Part shown: positions 27,864-37,854 of the stretch, in pieces
Layout: every line of letters begins with the position of its first letter
Numbering within the stretch: position 1 is the first letter of the stretch
Assembly (NCBI GenBank): GCA_014529675.2
Contig: CP076040.1
Coordinates: 4,173,894 to 4,237,893 of the forward strand
DNA length: 64,000 nucleotides
DNA from: Opitutia bacterium ISCC 52
Lineage (GTDB): Bacteria > Verrucomicrobiota > Verrucomicrobiia > Opitutales > UBA2995
Reading direction: 5' to 3'
Notes under the pieces: generated by a model
What the model was told of the DNA's origin: nothing
What the model saw: the letters and a program-made list of their open reading frames with translations, nothing else
Database searches by the model: none
Translations under genes and position numbers: made by a program

Positions 27864-28631
27864 CTATTTTTTCGGTAAAGTTAATATTTCTGCACCGCCC
27901 TGTGTTATAAGGACCGTGTGCTCAAAATGGGCGGATGGTTTGCCATCCACAGTGACTGCGGTCCAGCCGTCTGAAAGCACGCGAACACTGGGATTCCCGA
28001 GATTGACCATCGGCTCAATTGCCAAGGTCATTCCTGGTTTTAGTTTGTCTCCTTTGCCCTTGCGACCGTAGTTGGGAATTTGCGGTTCTTCGTGCATGGA
28101 GCGTCCCACACCGTGTCCGACGAAATCTCTCACGATCGATAAACCTCGTGATTCGATATATGTCTGCACCGCATTAGAGATGTCCCCTACCCGTCCTCCG
28201 GCTTTTGCAACCCGAATGGCGTGATCAAGTGACTTCTTGGTTTCAGTTACTAAAAATTGAACTTCTTCTGGAGCTTCGCCCACGATGACCGTGTTCGCAT
28301 TGTCTCCGATAAATCCGTTGTAGCTGATGACTACATCCACAGAAACCACATCACCAGACTTAATCGTCCGACGCATACTGCCGATTCCATGAACAACTTC
28401 TTCGTTAACCGAAATGCATAAATAACCAGGATAGACCTTACTACCGTTACGATAATTGTAACAGGCACTGGTCGCACCCAGTTCTTGCATGAACCGTTTC
28501 CCAGCTTGGTCGAGGTCGTAGGTACTAACCCCCGCTTCGACGAGCTGAGTGACTTTATAAAGAACAGTGGCTGCCACCTCACAGGCCTCCCTCATTTTAA
28601 GGATTTCGGCACTGTTTTTGACGGGAATCAT
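27864..28631 (-). CDS. map: Methionine aminopeptidase, type I
   Basis: Removes the initiator methionine from new proteins. 255 residues, normal length. The five metal ligands are visible: the aspartates in VSVDVVISYNGFIGDNANT (two), the histidine in HGVGRSMHEEP, the glutamate in LAIEPMVN and the glutamate in HFEHTVLI. It sits between secY and rpsM, the standard spc/alpha position. The 65 nt to rpsM hold a 10-bp palindrome AACAGCTGTT but no convincing terminator. Confidence 0.97.
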   Translation of the reverse strand: MIPVKNSAEILKMREACEVAATVLYKVTQLVEAGVSTYDLDQAGKRFMQELGATSACYNYRNGSKVYPGYLCISVNEEVVHGIGSMRRTIKSGDVVSVDVVISYNGFIGDNANTVIVGEAPEEVQFLVTETKKSLDHAIRVAKAGGRVGDISNAVQTYIESRGLSIVRDFVGHGVGRSMHEEPQIPNYGRKGKGDKLKPGMTLAIEPMVNLGNPSVRVLSDGWTAVTVDGKPSAHFEHTVLITQGGAEILTLPKK

Positions 28632-28670
28632 AGATTCAATGTCAGGCAGAAATAAACGAACATAGTGCGA

Positions 28671-30179
28671 TCAGAGCACAAAACTGCGTAGAACCCATGA
28701 AATGATTCCCACGACAAAAATAAGTCCCAGCACAACCATCAATGGCTTCAGGTTACCCATGTCAGCTGATGATGCGAGTTGGGGACGGGATTTTTTTGCA
28801 GGATTGCGACCACGAATGCGTCCTTTTTTGAGGAAGCCATCGTAGTGGCGCTGCAACAAATAAGTTTCCACTTGCTGAAGGACCTGCAGAATTACACCAA
28901 CAGTAATCAACATACCAGTGCCACCAAAGAAGTTAGCGATCTGGAATGGAACGTTGATGGTAAAAAGTAGCACGTCCGGAAAAACTGCGATGACCGTCAG
29001 AAAGACAGCACCGGCAAATGTCAGGCGCGTCATAACAAAGTCCAGGAACTTTGCGGTAGGCTCACCAGGACGAACACCTGGAATGTAGCCACCACCCTTT
29101 TTCAAATCATCAGCAATTTGGATAGGCTTGAACATGACCGATACCCAGAAATAACTGAAGATCAGGATGAGGAAGCCAAAAATGAAATAGTAAGAAACGG
29201 TTCCTTGGACAAACCAGGCAGACACACTACCGAGGAATTGTAAGGAATCAAAACTCGCAGCCAGAGATGAAAAGATCTGCTGTGGGAACATCAAAATCGC
29301 ACTGGCAAAGATCACCGGCATAACCCCGGAGTAATTGACCTTCAATGGTAGGAAAGAACTTTGGCCACCATAGACCTTACGACCTACTACGCGCTTAGCA
29401 TACTGGACCGGGATCTTACGCATGGCTTGAATCACAGCTACCAACCCTGCGGTCACGACCAGCAGGAGCACTAACATGGCCGCGAGCTCCGGAATCTCGA
29501 TACGATTGGTTCCGATCGGAGCAAAGACCATACGCCATAGCGTCATGAGAGCATTCGGCAGGTCAGCGATAATACCAACCATAATCAAGAGCGAGACACC
29601 CTGACCTATCCCCTTCTCAGTAATCTGTTCACCCAACCACATCATGATGATGGTTCCGGTCGTGAGAATAATAACTGAGTTAAAGACAAACCAACCACCG
29701 TCGTTTAGGATGATGGATCCATAGGTGCTGGTATCAAATCCTGAGAACAAGCCTCCTGGATTCTTAAGACCGATAATAAGAAGGACGCCTTGAACCAGAC
29801 AGATGACAATCGTCGCCAAGCGAGTGTATTGAGTGATCTTCTGACGGCCAACATCACCCTCGCGTGCAAGACGAGCCAATGAAGGTACCACAGCCGTCAT
29901 CAACTGAAAGATAATTGAAGCCGAGATGTAGGGCATAATGCCCAAGGCAAACACAGCACCTTTTAGCAGAGCTCCACCCGTAAACATGTTGTAGAGTCCA
30001 AGTACTCCAGCTGATCCCGAGGCCGTTTGAGCAGCAAAGAAATCCTGCAAAGGAGTCGGGTCGACACCAGGCAACGGAATGTTGGCCCCGATACGGGCAA
30101 CAAACAGCATAGACAACGTATAAAAAATCTTATTACGCAGCTCCGGGATCTTAAAACTATTTGAAAAGGCGGATAACAT
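28671..30179 (-). CDS. secY: Protein translocase subunit SecY
   Basis: Central channel of the Sec translocon with ten membrane helices. 502 residues, longer than the ~440 typical of enterobacteria, mainly by larger periplasmic loops and a C-terminal basic stretch. The N-terminus has RNKIFYTLSMLFVARIGANIPLPG. The plug region and the conserved GIGQGVSLLIMVGI segment are present, as is GGYIPGVRPGEPTAKFLD near the cytoplasmic loop 5. It starts 20 nt after rplO. Its partner secE is at 53617. Confidence 0.98.
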   Translation of the reverse strand: MLSAFSNSFKIPELRNKIFYTLSMLFVARIGANIPLPGVDPTPLQDFFAAQTASGSAGVLGLYNMFTGGALLKGAVFALGIMPYISASIIFQLMTAVVPSLARLAREGDVGRQKITQYTRLATIVICLVQGVLLIIGLKNPGGLFSGFDTSTYGSIILNDGGWFVFNSVIILTTGTIIMMWLGEQITEKGIGQGVSLLIMVGIIADLPNALMTLWRMVFAPIGTNRIEIPELAAMLVLLLVVTAGLVAVIQAMRKIPVQYAKRVVGRKVYGGQSSFLPLKVNYSGVMPVIFASAILMFPQQIFSSLAASFDSLQFLGSVSAWFVQGTVSYYFIFGFLILIFSYFWVSVMFKPIQIADDLKKGGGYIPGVRPGEPTAKFLDFVMTRLTFAGAVFLTVIAVFPDVLLFTINVPFQIANFFGGTGMLITVGVILQVLQQVETYLLQRHYDGFLKKGRIRGRNPAKKSRPQLASSADMGNLKPLMVVLGLIFVVGIISWVLRSFVL

Positions 30180-30199
30180 CTAGGTTAGAGGGTGAGGCG

Positions 30200-30646
30200 T
30201 TAAGAGAGAACGATCGCTTCTCCGCCTGCTTTTTCGATTTTCTCTTTAGCAGATGCAGAGAATTTGTGAGCGCTCACCTTGAGTGCTTTTTCCAGGTCAC
30301 CCGTTCCGAGGATCTTTACCAGCTTTGAATCAGGGCGGAGGATACCAGCTTTGGCCATGGTCTCAGGAGTCGCTTCCGACTCATCACCCAATTTAGCCAA
30401 ATCACCGACATTTACTACTTCGTACTGGGTGGTAAACTGTGCATTACTGAAACCGCGATGTGGCAGCTTCCGGTAAAGAGGCATTTGTCCACCTTCAAAA
30501 CCGATGGGAATACCTCCACCACTACGAGACTTCTGTCCCTTATGGCCCTTGCCGCAAGTTTTGCCGAGGCCGGAACTTTCTCCATTGCCTAGACGTTTTT
30601 TACGGTGAACGGCACCTGGTGTATTTGTAAGATTATGTAATCTCAT
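30200..30646 (-). CDS. rplO: 50S ribosomal protein L15
   Basis: Large-subunit assembly protein, 148 residues. The glycine-rich basic N-terminus (KKRLGNGESSGLGKTCGKGHKGQKSRSGG) is the extended arm that penetrates 23S rRNA; the globular part ends with AGGEAIVLS. It follows rpsE by only 23 nt, leaving no space for the rpmD (L30) gene that usually sits between them. Confidence 0.97.
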   Translation of the reverse strand: MRLHNLTNTPGAVHRKKRLGNGESSGLGKTCGKGHKGQKSRSGGGIPIGFEGGQMPLYRKLPHRGFSNAQFTTQYEVVNVGDLAKLGDESEATPETMAKAGILRPDSKLVKILGTGDLEKALKVSAHKFSASAKEKIEKAGGEAIVLS

Positions 30647-30669
30647 GATTGAAATTGCTTCAGTGTTAA

Positions 30670-31143
30670 TTAGCTACGGAGTGCAGCAATCTGTTCCTTA
30701 GAACGCAGTTGTCTCAATCCATCCATAGTCGCATTGATCATGGCACGGTGGTTGTTTGAACCAAGAGACTTGGAAAGGATGTTTTTAATTCCAACGGCTT
30801 CGAGCACTGCACGTACCCCACCACCAGCAATAACACCGGTTCCGGGACCCGCAGGTCGGAGAATCACTTTTCCACCACCAGAAACACCGATAACAGCGTG
30901 TGGGATGGTATCGTCGCGCAAAGGAATGGAGACCATATTCTTGTGAGCCTTTTCAGTGCCTTTACGAATAGCTTCAGGAACTTCCTTTGCTTTTCCCATT
31001 CCAACACCGACGCGGCCTTGGAGGTCACCACTGACAACAGTGGATGAAAAACTGAAACGACGTCCGCCCTTTACAACTTTGGCGCAACGGTTGATGTGGA
31101 CAACTTTATCGACCAATTCTGGTGCTTCTTCTGGAGTAGCCAT
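30670..31143 (-). CDS. rpsE: 30S ribosomal protein S5
   Basis: Small-subunit protein at the mRNA entry and accuracy centre. 157 residues. The double-stranded RNA-binding-like N-domain has [20 protein letters not shown]. The C-domain has [27 protein letters not shown] and [18 protein letters not shown]. It is encoded 18 nt after rplR. Confidence 0.98.
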   Translation of the reverse strand: MATPEEAPELVDKVVHINRCAKVVKGGRRFSFSSTVVSGDLQGRVGVGMGKAKEVPEAIRKGTEKAHKNMVSIPLRDDTIPHAVIGVSGGGKVILRPAGPGTGVIAGGGVRAVLEAVGIKNILSKSLGSNNHRAMINATMDGLRQLRSKEQIAALRS

Positions 31144-31161
31144 AATAAATTCTTTCTAAAA

Positions 31162-31524
31162 TTAGAATGCTAGACCACCCTCCCGAGCAGCTTCAGCAAA
31201 TGCTTTAACACAACCGTGGTAGATGCGACCACTTCGGTCAAATACAACACTCTCAACACCAGCCTTCTTGGCCTTTTCAGCTACAAGCTTACCGACGGAT
31301 TGAGCACCTTCAACATTCGCTTTCAATTTGTCGGCCTTTAGGTCTTTGCCCAAAGAGGAAACAAAAACGATAGTCTTACCAGCTTCATCGTCGATGACTT
31401 GGCCGTAAATGTGTTTGTTGCTTAGGTGGACAGCCAAACGAGGACGCTCTTCATTACCCGAAATTTTCTTACGAATACGCCAGCGACGTTTTTGCTGTTG
31501 GATAGATTTTTTATTCGTTTTCAT
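31162..31524 (-). CDS. rplR: 50S ribosomal protein L18
   Basis: 5S rRNA-binding protein of the central protuberance, 120 residues. [21 protein letters not shown] and the C-terminal [26 protein letters not shown] are typical. The N-terminal basic arm ([12 protein letters not shown]) binds 5S rRNA. It lies between rplF and rpsE with short gaps. Confidence 0.97.
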   Translation of the reverse strand: MKTNKKSIQQQKRRWRIRKKISGNEERPRLAVHLSNKHIYGQVIDDEAGKTIVFVSSLGKDLKADKLKANVEGAQSVGKLVAEKAKKAGVESVVFDRSGRIYHGCVKAFAEAAREGGLAF

Positions 31525-31541
31525 GCTCAGGATTCTCTCAC

Positions 31542-32081
31542 TTATTTACCGGCTGTTTTACCTTCCTTGCGGCGTACGTATTCGCCAACAATCTTCACAC
31601 CCTTGCCCTTATATGGCTCTGGCGGATAGAAGGCACGGATGGATGCGGCCACTTCACCAACGAGTTGCTTATCGATACCTTCGACCTTCAACTTGGTGTT
31701 CTCGGTTACGGTGATTTTGATTCCTTCCGGGATGTCGTAGATACAAGGGTGAGAATAGCCGAGATTCATATCCAGCTTATTACCACTCAATGCAGCACGA
31801 AAACCGACTCCACTGATTTCAAGGTCCTTGCTATAACCGGTGGTTACACCATTCACCATATTGGCTATCAGTGCACGAGCGGTGCCATACATTGCACGGG
31901 CGAACCGAGAATTGTTAGAGGGTTCCACAGAAACGGTTGCATCTTCTTGGGAGATGGATACCGCATTCGGGAACTGATGAGAAAGTTTTCCCTTAGGTCC
32001 TTCAACCGATACCATATTGGCTTCGATTGAAACGGTCACTTTTTCAGGAATGTCTACAGGTAATTTTCCAATTCTACTCAT
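31542..32081 (-). CDS. rplF: 50S ribosomal protein L6
   Basis: 179 residues from [15 protein letters not shown], the standard start. An ATG 42 nt upstream overlaps rpsH and is rejected. A good Shine-Dalgarno sequence AAGGAG lies 6 nt before the chosen start, one of the few clear ones in this cluster. The two L6 repeats and the C-terminal rRNA-contact motif [13 protein letters not shown] are present. L6 lies near the factor-binding site of the large subunit. Confidence 0.97.
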   Translation of the reverse strand: MSRIGKLPVDIPEKVTVSIEANMVSVEGPKGKLSHQFPNAVSISQEDATVSVEPSNNSRFARAMYGTARALIANMVNGVTTGYSKDLEISGVGFRAALSGNKLDMNLGYSHPCIYDIPEGIKITVTENTKLKVEGIDKQLVGEVAASIRAFYPPEPYKGKGVKIVGEYVRRKEGKTAGK

Positions 32082-32091
32082 TGTTTTCTCC

Positions 32092-32484
32092 TTACCAGAC
32101 TTTGCAGACAAGTTCCCCGCCAACGTTTTGCTGACGAGCTTGGTAATCGGTCATCAAACCACGAGAAGTGGTAAGAATTCCAGCACCCATTCCACCCAAT
32201 ACTTTGGGCACTTCAGAAGCAGCGAAATAGAGGCGACGGCCGGGACGGCTGTAACGCTCAATTGAAGTGATGGCGGATTCGCCATTCACGTATTTCAGCT
32301 CTACCTTCAGGTATTTTTTGTTACCGGGAGCTTCAATATCCTCGAAGCCTTTGATGTAGCCGCTTTCTTTAAGAATGCGTGCAATTCCCAGTTTCATTTT
32401 GGAATGCTGAACCTCGATGGATTCTTTCTCTGCTGTGAAGGAATTCCTTATTTGTGTTAAAAAATCTGCGATCGGATCTGTCAT
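32092..32484 (-). CDS. rpsH: 30S ribosomal protein S8
   Basis: Binds the central domain of 16S rRNA. 130 residues. N-terminus DPIADFLTQIRNS; C-terminal signature GILTTSRGLMTDYQARQQNVGGELVCKVW. In enterobacteria S8 represses the spc operon; no leader mimic was examined here. It follows rpsN by 54 nt. Confidence 0.98.
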   Translation of the reverse strand: MTDPIADFLTQIRNSFTAEKESIEVQHSKMKLGIARILKESGYIKGFEDIEAPGNKKYLKVELKYVNGESAITSIERYSRPGRRLYFAASEVPKVLGGMGAGILTTSRGLMTDYQARQQNVGGELVCKVW

Positions 32485-32538
32485 GATTGATTAAGTGTTT
32501 GGTTGGATGATATCCGTATTCCCAACGTGTTTGATTAA

Positions 32539-32844
32539 TTACCAGGATGATTTAGTGACACCTGGGATGCGACCGGCCAATGCCATTTCGCGAAAAGTGA
32601 TACGAGAAAGACCAAAACGTCCCAAATAAGCACGGGGACGACCGGTTACATTACAACGGTTGCGGAGGCGCACTTTGGAAGAATTCCGTGGCAACTTGCA
32701 AAGCTTGCGTTGCGCATCCCAGAATTCCTCATCTGTGGTTTCCGAGCTGGCGAGAATCTTTTTAAGTTCTGCTCGCTTGGAAGCATATTTTGCCACCATG
32801 CGCTCGCGTTTTTTGTTACGATGAATAGCTGATATTTTTGCCAT
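32539..32844 (-). CDS. rpsN: 30S ribosomal protein S14 (zinc-free form)
   Basis: 101-residue S14 of the long form. The C-terminal core [21 protein letters not shown] is present, but the paired CxxC zinc motifs of the short form are absent. Located between rplE (11 nt gap) and rpsH as usual in the spc operon. Confidence 0.97.
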   Translation of the reverse strand: MAKISAIHRNKKRERMVAKYASKRAELKKILASSETTDEEFWDAQRKLCKLPRNSSKVRLRNRCNVTGRPRAYLGRFGLSRITFREMALAGRIPGVTKSSW

Positions 32845-32855
32845 AATACAAAGGG

Positions 32856-33404
32856 TTAAGCGTTGCGCTTGCGGAAAGGCATTCCAAGAAGAGTTAGAAG
32901 TTCACCACCTTCATCGTCATCTTTTGCTGATGTTACGATGCAGACGTCCATACCGACCGTGTGCTTGTGAGTATCCACATTGATCTCTGGGAATATGGTG
33001 TGGTCAGTAATACCAAGAGTGAAATTACCACGGCCATCCAACTTCTTATTGATACCACGAAAGTCACGAATCAGTGGTAGCGATACCGTAATCAGGCGAT
33101 AAAGAAATTCCCACATGCTGTTTCCACGCAGAGTGACTTTAACACCGACAGGCATACCTTCGCGGAGTTTGAAGTTAGAAATACTTTTGCGAGCAAGAGT
33201 GATGACAGGTTTCTGCCCCGTGATCAGGCCATAATCCTTCGCAATATCGTTAATGACATTCTTGTCGTTGTTAGTGCCAACGCCCGTATTCAGAACGATC
33301 TTTTCAAGCTTGGGAACTTGCATCACGTTCTTATAACCGCGGCTTTTCATAAGCGCGGGAACGATTTGCTCGCTGTAGGTAGTTTTTAATTCTGGTTGAT
33401 TCAT
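32856..33404 (-). CDS. rplE: 50S ribosomal protein L5
   Basis: 5S rRNA-binding protein that bridges to S13 and the P-site tRNA. 182 residues. Signatures are KIVLNTGVG near residue 34, [23 protein letters not shown] and IFPEINVD. It is preceded by a 97-nt gap after rplX, longer than usual here. That gap shows only short GC hairpin pieces (GCCGTCGGG...CCGGC) and no open reading frame. Confidence 0.97.
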   Translation of the reverse strand: MNQPELKTTYSEQIVPALMKSRGYKNVMQVPKLEKIVLNTGVGTNNDKNVINDIAKDYGLITGQKPVITLARKSISNFKLREGMPVGVKVTLRGNSMWEFLYRLITVSLPLIRDFRGINKKLDGRGNFTLGITDHTIFPEINVDTHKHTVGMDVCIVTSAKDDDEGGELLTLLGMPFRKRNA

Positions 33405-33501
33405 TTTTGCTTTTTGCCGGACTTTTAACCCGACGGCTAAACGTTAGAGCCCTGTAGAAAAGTGGTGGAGAAAGACAAAGTTCAGTAGCCTTGGCAAGGG
33501 G

Positions 33502-33750
33502 TTATTTGGACTGTCGCGAGTTATAGCGCGACTCTTCCATCAGATTGGAAATATGAAGACTCGCTTCACGCTCAATTATACCGCCTGGATCTTCCTGGCT
33601 GGCCGCCTTCTGGTGACGTTTTACCATATTGAGTCCTTCAACAATCGCACGGTTCTTACCCTTTACGATCTGTAGGACTTTGCCGGATTTACCTTTTTGG
33701 CTTCCGCTAATGACGACAACGGTGTCTCCCGTTTTAATATGCGTTTTCAT
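33502..33750 (-). CDS. rplX: 50S ribosomal protein L24
   Basis: Early assembly initiator of the large subunit. 82 residues with a KOW motif at the N-terminus ([25 protein letters not shown]), followed by [10 protein letters not shown]. Its start codon abuts the rplN stop codon. It is slightly shorter than the ~100-residue average, the C-terminal tail being reduced. Confidence 0.95.
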   Translation of the reverse strand: MKTHIKTGDTVVVISGSQKGKSGKVLQIVKGKNRAIVEGLNMVKRHQKAASQEDPGGIIEREASLHISNLMEESRYNSRQSK

Positions 33751-34116
33751 TTATAAAACTTCCGGTGCTAGAGAAATGATTTTCATGAAGCGCTTGCGGC
33801 GCAGTTCACGGGCAACAGGTCCGAAGATACGGGTGCCCTTTGGGTTTTTGTTGGCATCGATTAGTACAATCGCGTTGCTGTCGAAACGAAGATAGCTACC
33901 GTCAGCGCGACGGATGGGTGCCCGAGTCCGAACGACTACGCCACGGACGACTTCGCCTTTTTTCACAGAAGCGTCGGTGGAGCTCTCCTTAATGTGGCAT
34001 ACAATAACGTCGCCGACACTGGCCGTTTTCTTCATTTGGCCAAGACGACGAATCATCTTTGCCTTTTTGGCGCCGGTGTTATCCGCGATTTCTACACTAC
34101 TTAGAAGCTGTATCAT
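33751..34116 (-). CDS. rplN: 50S ribosomal protein L14
   Basis: Intersubunit-bridge protein, 121 residues. The start [19 protein letters not shown], the basic [20 protein letters not shown] and the end [23 protein letters not shown] are diagnostic. It is encoded 26 nt after rpsQ and directly abuts rplX. Confidence 0.98.
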   Translation of the reverse strand: MIQLLSSVEIADNTGAKKAKMIRRLGQMKKTASVGDVIVCHIKESSTDASVKKGEVVRGVVVRTRAPIRRADGSYLRFDSNAIVLIDANKNPKGTRIFGPVARELRRKRFMKIISLAPEVL

Positions 34117-34142
34117 TATAAATATCCTCTATAAATAGAAGG

Positions 34143-34412
34143 TTAGTCCAGAACCGGAGCTACGTGAAGCACTCGGGTGATGCGCCAACGCTTTAGCTTA
34201 CTCAGTGGACGTGTTTCCATGATTTCCACCTTGTCGCCAGGTTTGGTTTCGTTCTGCTCGTCGTGAGCGTGGAGTACGGTCTTACGATTGATCACCTTAT
34301 GGAATCGTGGGTGAGGAATCTTATAGGCAACCGTTACTTTAACCGACTTGTCGCCGGAACGGCTGCTTACAACTCCTTGTAAAAGTTTTCTGCTATTTCT
34401 TTCTTCAGACAT
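34143..34412 (-). CDS. rpsQ: 30S ribosomal protein S17
   Basis: Primary 16S rRNA-binding OB-fold protein, 89 residues. RKLLQGVVSSRSGDKSVKVTV at the N-terminus and GDKVEIMETRPLSKLKRWRITRVL at the C-terminus are typical. It follows rpmC by 13 nt. Confidence 0.97.
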   Translation of the reverse strand: MSEERNSRKLLQGVVSSRSGDKSVKVTVAYKIPHPRFHKVINRKTVLHAHDEQNETKPGDKVEIMETRPLSKLKRWRITRVLHVAPVLD

Positions 34413-34425
34413 GACAATGCTTCTC

Positions 34426-34626
34426 CTAGTTGGCGGCTGCGGCAGCGCGCTCTTTCAAAATGGTTTCCATGCGAGCAATGTCCCTGCGCAGTTCAAGTAA
34501 CTGAGAGGGGGCTTCTACTTGCCCGGCTTGCTTACGTAGGCGCAAATTCATCAACTCCTGACGAGTATCTCGCACCTTCTTTTCAATTTCCTGTTCTGAC
34601 AGGTCTCTAATTTCTTTGGCTTTCAT
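34426..34626 (-). CDS. rpmC: 50S ribosomal protein L29
   Basis: 66-residue two-helix protein near the tunnel exit. The start at 34626 (MKAKEIRDLSEQEIEKK) gives the canonical L29 length and lies 11 nt after the rplP stop. A longer reading from 34671 overlaps rplP and is rejected. The conserved LMNLRLRKQAGQVEAPSQLLELRRDIARMET core is intact except for normal variation. Confidence 0.97.
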   Translation of the reverse strand: MKAKEIRDLSEQEIEKKVRDTRQELMNLRLRKQAGQVEAPSQLLELRRDIARMETILKERAAAAAN

Positions 34627-34637
34627 GGTACTAACTC

Positions 34638-35057
34638 CTACTCCGCTATTTCGCGGACAACAAAACGACATTTGAATGGCAGCTTACCATCGGCGAGGCG
34701 AAGGCCTTCGCGAGCAAGTGATTCACTGACTCCACCTACTTCGTAAAGCATGGTGCCTGGTTTGATAACTGCAACCCAGTGATCAACCGCTCCCTTACCC
34801 TTACCCATCCGTACTTCTAATGGCTTCTTGGTAACAGGCTTCTGAGGAAATACACGGATCCACACTTTACCTTTTCTTTTGAGGTGACGAGTTACAGCAA
34901 CACGAGCAGCTTCAATCTGCTGTGAGGTCATGGCTCCACGCTCAAGGGATTGGATTCCGAAATCACCGAAGGAAAGTGTGTTTCCTTTTTGGGCGATCCC
35001 CTTAACACGACCTTTGTGCTGCTTGCGATATTTGGTTCTAGATGGAAGTAAAGGCAT
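34638..35057 (-). CDS. rplP: 50S ribosomal protein L16
   Basis: Organises the A-site tRNA and peptidyl-transferase region. 139 residues. Start [20 protein letters not shown], central [21 protein letters not shown] and [20 protein letters not shown] are all standard. It follows rpsC by 21 nt. Confidence 0.98.
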   Translation of the reverse strand: MPLLPSRTKYRKQHKGRVKGIAQKGNTLSFGDFGIQSLERGAMTSQQIEAARVAVTRHLKRKGKVWIRVFPQKPVTKKPLEVRMGKGKGAVDHWVAVIKPGTMLYEVGGVSESLAREGLRLADGKLPFKCRFVVREIAE

Positions 35058-35078
35058 GATTCAAATTCTCCTTATCGA

Positions 35079-35711
35079 TTACGACTGTTCTTCGTTTTCT
35101 TTTAATACCCAGCACTTAACACCAATGATACCGTAAACGGTGTTGGCTTCAGCGAAACCGTAGTCGATGTCTTCGCGAAGGGTGTGCAATGGAACACGGC
35201 CTTTTTTGACCATTTCTGCACGGGCAATATCAGCGCCACCGAGACGACCAGCGACACGAATCTTAATTCCTTGAGCACCTAAGCTATCTGCGATTTGGAC
35301 CGCCTTCTTCATGGCACGGCGGAAAGATATACGACGCTCCAACTGAAGGGCTACGTTCTCAGCAATCAATTGAGCTTCCAACTCAGGCTTCTTAATCTCC
35401 TGAATGTCGAGCATCACTTCGCGCTTCACTAGCTTGTTGAGCTGGGCCTTGAGTTTTTCAAGCTCTTGTCCCTTGCGGCCAATAACGATACCTGGACGAG
35501 CCGTGTAAATCTTTACGCGAATACGGTTCGATGCACGCTCGATAAAAATACGAGGCACGGAGGCATATTTCAGCTTAGCCGTTAGGGCTTTGCGGATATG
35601 GTAATCTTCTTCCAGGCAGCTGCTGAAGTTTTTCTTATCGGCATACCAACGCGATTCCCAGTTGCGGCGAACTGCGAGGCGAAAACCAATTGGATGTGTC
35701 TTTTGTCCCAT
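35079..35711 (-). CDS. rpsC: 30S ribosomal protein S3
   Basis: Small-subunit protein of the mRNA entry channel. 210 residues. Start [16 protein letters not shown] domain at about 60-110 with the IGRKG loop ([12 protein letters not shown]); C-terminal domain with [32 protein letters not shown] and [14 protein letters not shown]. It lies 18 nt after rplV. Confidence 0.98.
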   Translation of the reverse strand: MGQKTHPIGFRLAVRRNWESRWYADKKNFSSCLEEDYHIRKALTAKLKYASVPRIFIERASNRIRVKIYTARPGIVIGRKGQELEKLKAQLNKLVKREVMLDIQEIKKPELEAQLIAENVALQLERRISFRRAMKKAVQIADSLGAQGIKIRVAGRLGGADIARAEMVKKGRVPLHTLREDIDYGFAEANTVYGIIGVKCWVLKENEEQS

Positions 35712-35729
35712 GATGCGTGTGTCTCTAAA

Positions 35730-36065
35730 TTATTGGTTGTCCGACAATACAATGCGGATGTGGCTAGTGCGTTTCTTATAGGGCTTGGCGGAACCACGGG
35801 CACCTGCACGAAAACGCTTCAGGCTTGGGCCTTCTTCGATGATTGCTTTGCTGATGATGAGCTGGTCACCTGACAGGTTGTTGTTGTTCTCTGCATTCGC
35901 GATTGCGGAGTGCAAGGTCTTACCAACAAGACGAGCCGCCTTGCGGGGGATGAACTTCAACAGTTGCTCTGCTTCAGCCGCGGGACGGCCTTGGATCTCG
36001 CGAGTTACTTCGCGAGCCTTTTTAGGTGATATGAGCACGTATTTGGTGAGTGCCTGGACTTCCAT
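35730..36065 (-). CDS. rplV: 50S ribosomal protein L22
   Basis: 111-residue protein whose loop lines the peptide exit tunnel. YVLISPKKAREVTREIQGRPA, the AIANAENNNNLS segment and the beta-hairpin GPSLKRFRAGARGSAKPYKKRTSHI are typical. It is separated from rpsS by the non-ribosomal gene 36078-36419, with a 12-nt gap, an unusual break in the S10 operon. Confidence 0.97.
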   Translation of the reverse strand: MEVQALTKYVLISPKKAREVTREIQGRPAAEAEQLLKFIPRKAARLVGKTLHSAIANAENNNNLSGDQLIISKAIIEEGPSLKRFRAGARGSAKPYKKRTSHIRIVLSDNQ

Positions 36066-36077
36066 GATTTCTATCGT

Positions 36078-36419
36078 TTAAAGTGTTCTTAATTTCGGTG
36101 TAGCTCGATCTCCGAGAGCGAATGCTTTGTTCGGGCTAATTGAAGTGATGAGTGCTACTGAACAATCGCTTTGGGAGCGGGTGACCAACAATTCTCCAAT
36201 CTTTCGCTCATTGCGAAAAACAGAGAGAACCATTCCACGTTCGATGCCTTGTTGGAGCCCACCACTGATAGCGACGAGGTCCGCCAGATCTCCAGCCTCA
36301 ATGGCGGAGATAAGCATTTGCCCTGAAGCATCCTGAGAATTTGAATACAGCACTGCGGAACCGGCTCCGTAAATCAGAGCAGCTACTATCAGCGAACGTA
36401 TCCAAAGAATCAGTTTCAT
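36078..36419 (-). CDS. Unknown membrane-anchored or exported protein inserted in the S10 operon
   Basis: A 113-residue protein lying between rpsS (7-nt gap) and rplV (12-nt gap), a place where no gene is expected. An N-terminal hydrophobic segment at about residues 6-25 (WIRSLIVAALIYGAGSAVLY) predicts a signal peptide or anchor. The rest is a small domain with alternating strands (GLQQGIERGMVLSVFRNER, then KIGELLVTRSQSD and CSVALITSIS). The pattern G...GM.L.V.R....IG.L.V......S.A.I resembles the small beta-barrel domains of some secreted bacterial proteins, but no family is named with confidence. Being cotranslated with ribosomal genes, it should be highly expressed. Confidence 0.75.
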   Translation of the reverse strand: MKLILWIRSLIVAALIYGAGSAVLYSNSQDASGQMLISAIEAGDLADLVAISGGLQQGIERGMVLSVFRNERKIGELLVTRSQSDCSVALITSISPNKAFALGDRATPKLRTL

Positions 36420-36426
36420 GCTAAAG

Positions 36427-36696
36427 TTATTTCTTGGTCATTCCTCCGTGGCCTTTAAAAGTGCGAGTAGGAGAAAATTCACCGAGTTTGTGACCGACCA
36501 TATTTTCTGTCACATAGACCGGTAGAAAAGACCGACCGTTGTGCACATTGATGGTAAGACCAACAAAGTCAGGAGTGATGGTTGACCGGCGAGACCAGGT
36601 GTTCAGTCCCTTGCGGGAGTCTGTTTTCTGAGCTACCATGACCCGGTCCATGAGTTTGGGGTCTACAAAAAATCCTTTTTTGAGTGAACGTGCCAT
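36427..36696 (-). CDS. rpsS: 30S ribosomal protein S19
   Basis: Head protein forming a complex with S13. 89 residues. [19 protein letters not shown] at the start, [19 protein letters not shown] in the middle and [17 protein letters not shown] at the end are diagnostic. It is encoded 5 nt after rplB; the gene that follows it is not rplV but the unknown 36078-36419. Confidence 0.98.
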   Translation of the reverse strand: MARSLKKGFFVDPKLMDRVMVAQKTDSRKGLNTWSRRSTITPDFVGLTINVHNGRSFLPVYVTENMVGHKLGEFSPTRTFKGHGGMTKK

Positions 36697-36701
36697 AAGT
36701 T

Positions 36702-37544
<843 letters not shown>

Positions 37545-37563
37545 TTGAAAATAACGTTATCGG

Positions 37564-37854
37564 TTATACGATTTCGATGGTGTCACCTTCCTTCAGAGAA
37601 ACGATAGCTCTCTTGATGGATGCCTTTTGGCCAAACTTGCCACGGCGACGGCGATCACTCTTTCGCTTACCTTTGCGGTTGAGGATGTTTACGCGGGTTA
37701 CAGACACATTGAATGTCTTCTCTACCGCATGTTTCACAGATATACGGTCCGCATCCGGAAATACATCAAAAGTGTATTGTCCCAAATTAGAGGACAGGAT
37801 GTTGGATTTCTCCGTAATACTAAATTCTTTCAATATTTGGTCGGCAGGTTTCAT
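37564..37854 (-). CDS. rplW: 50S ribosomal protein L23
   Basis: Docking site for trigger factor and SRP at the tunnel exit. 96 residues. ITEKSNILSSNLGQYTFDVFPDA and the VNILNRKGKRKSDRRRRGK extended loop fit L23. The start overlaps the rplD stop by 4 nt (ATGA), which means coupled translation. Confidence 0.96.
   Translation of the reverse strand: MKPADQILKEFSITEKSNILSSNLGQYTFDVFPDADRISVKHAVEKTFNVSVTRVNILNRKGKRKSDRRRRGKFGQKASIKRAIVSLKEGDTIEIV

Noticed and set aside
33405-33501. Possible missed small gene between rplX and rplE
   Set aside because: No start plus open frame of useful length on either strand; only weak inverted repeats.
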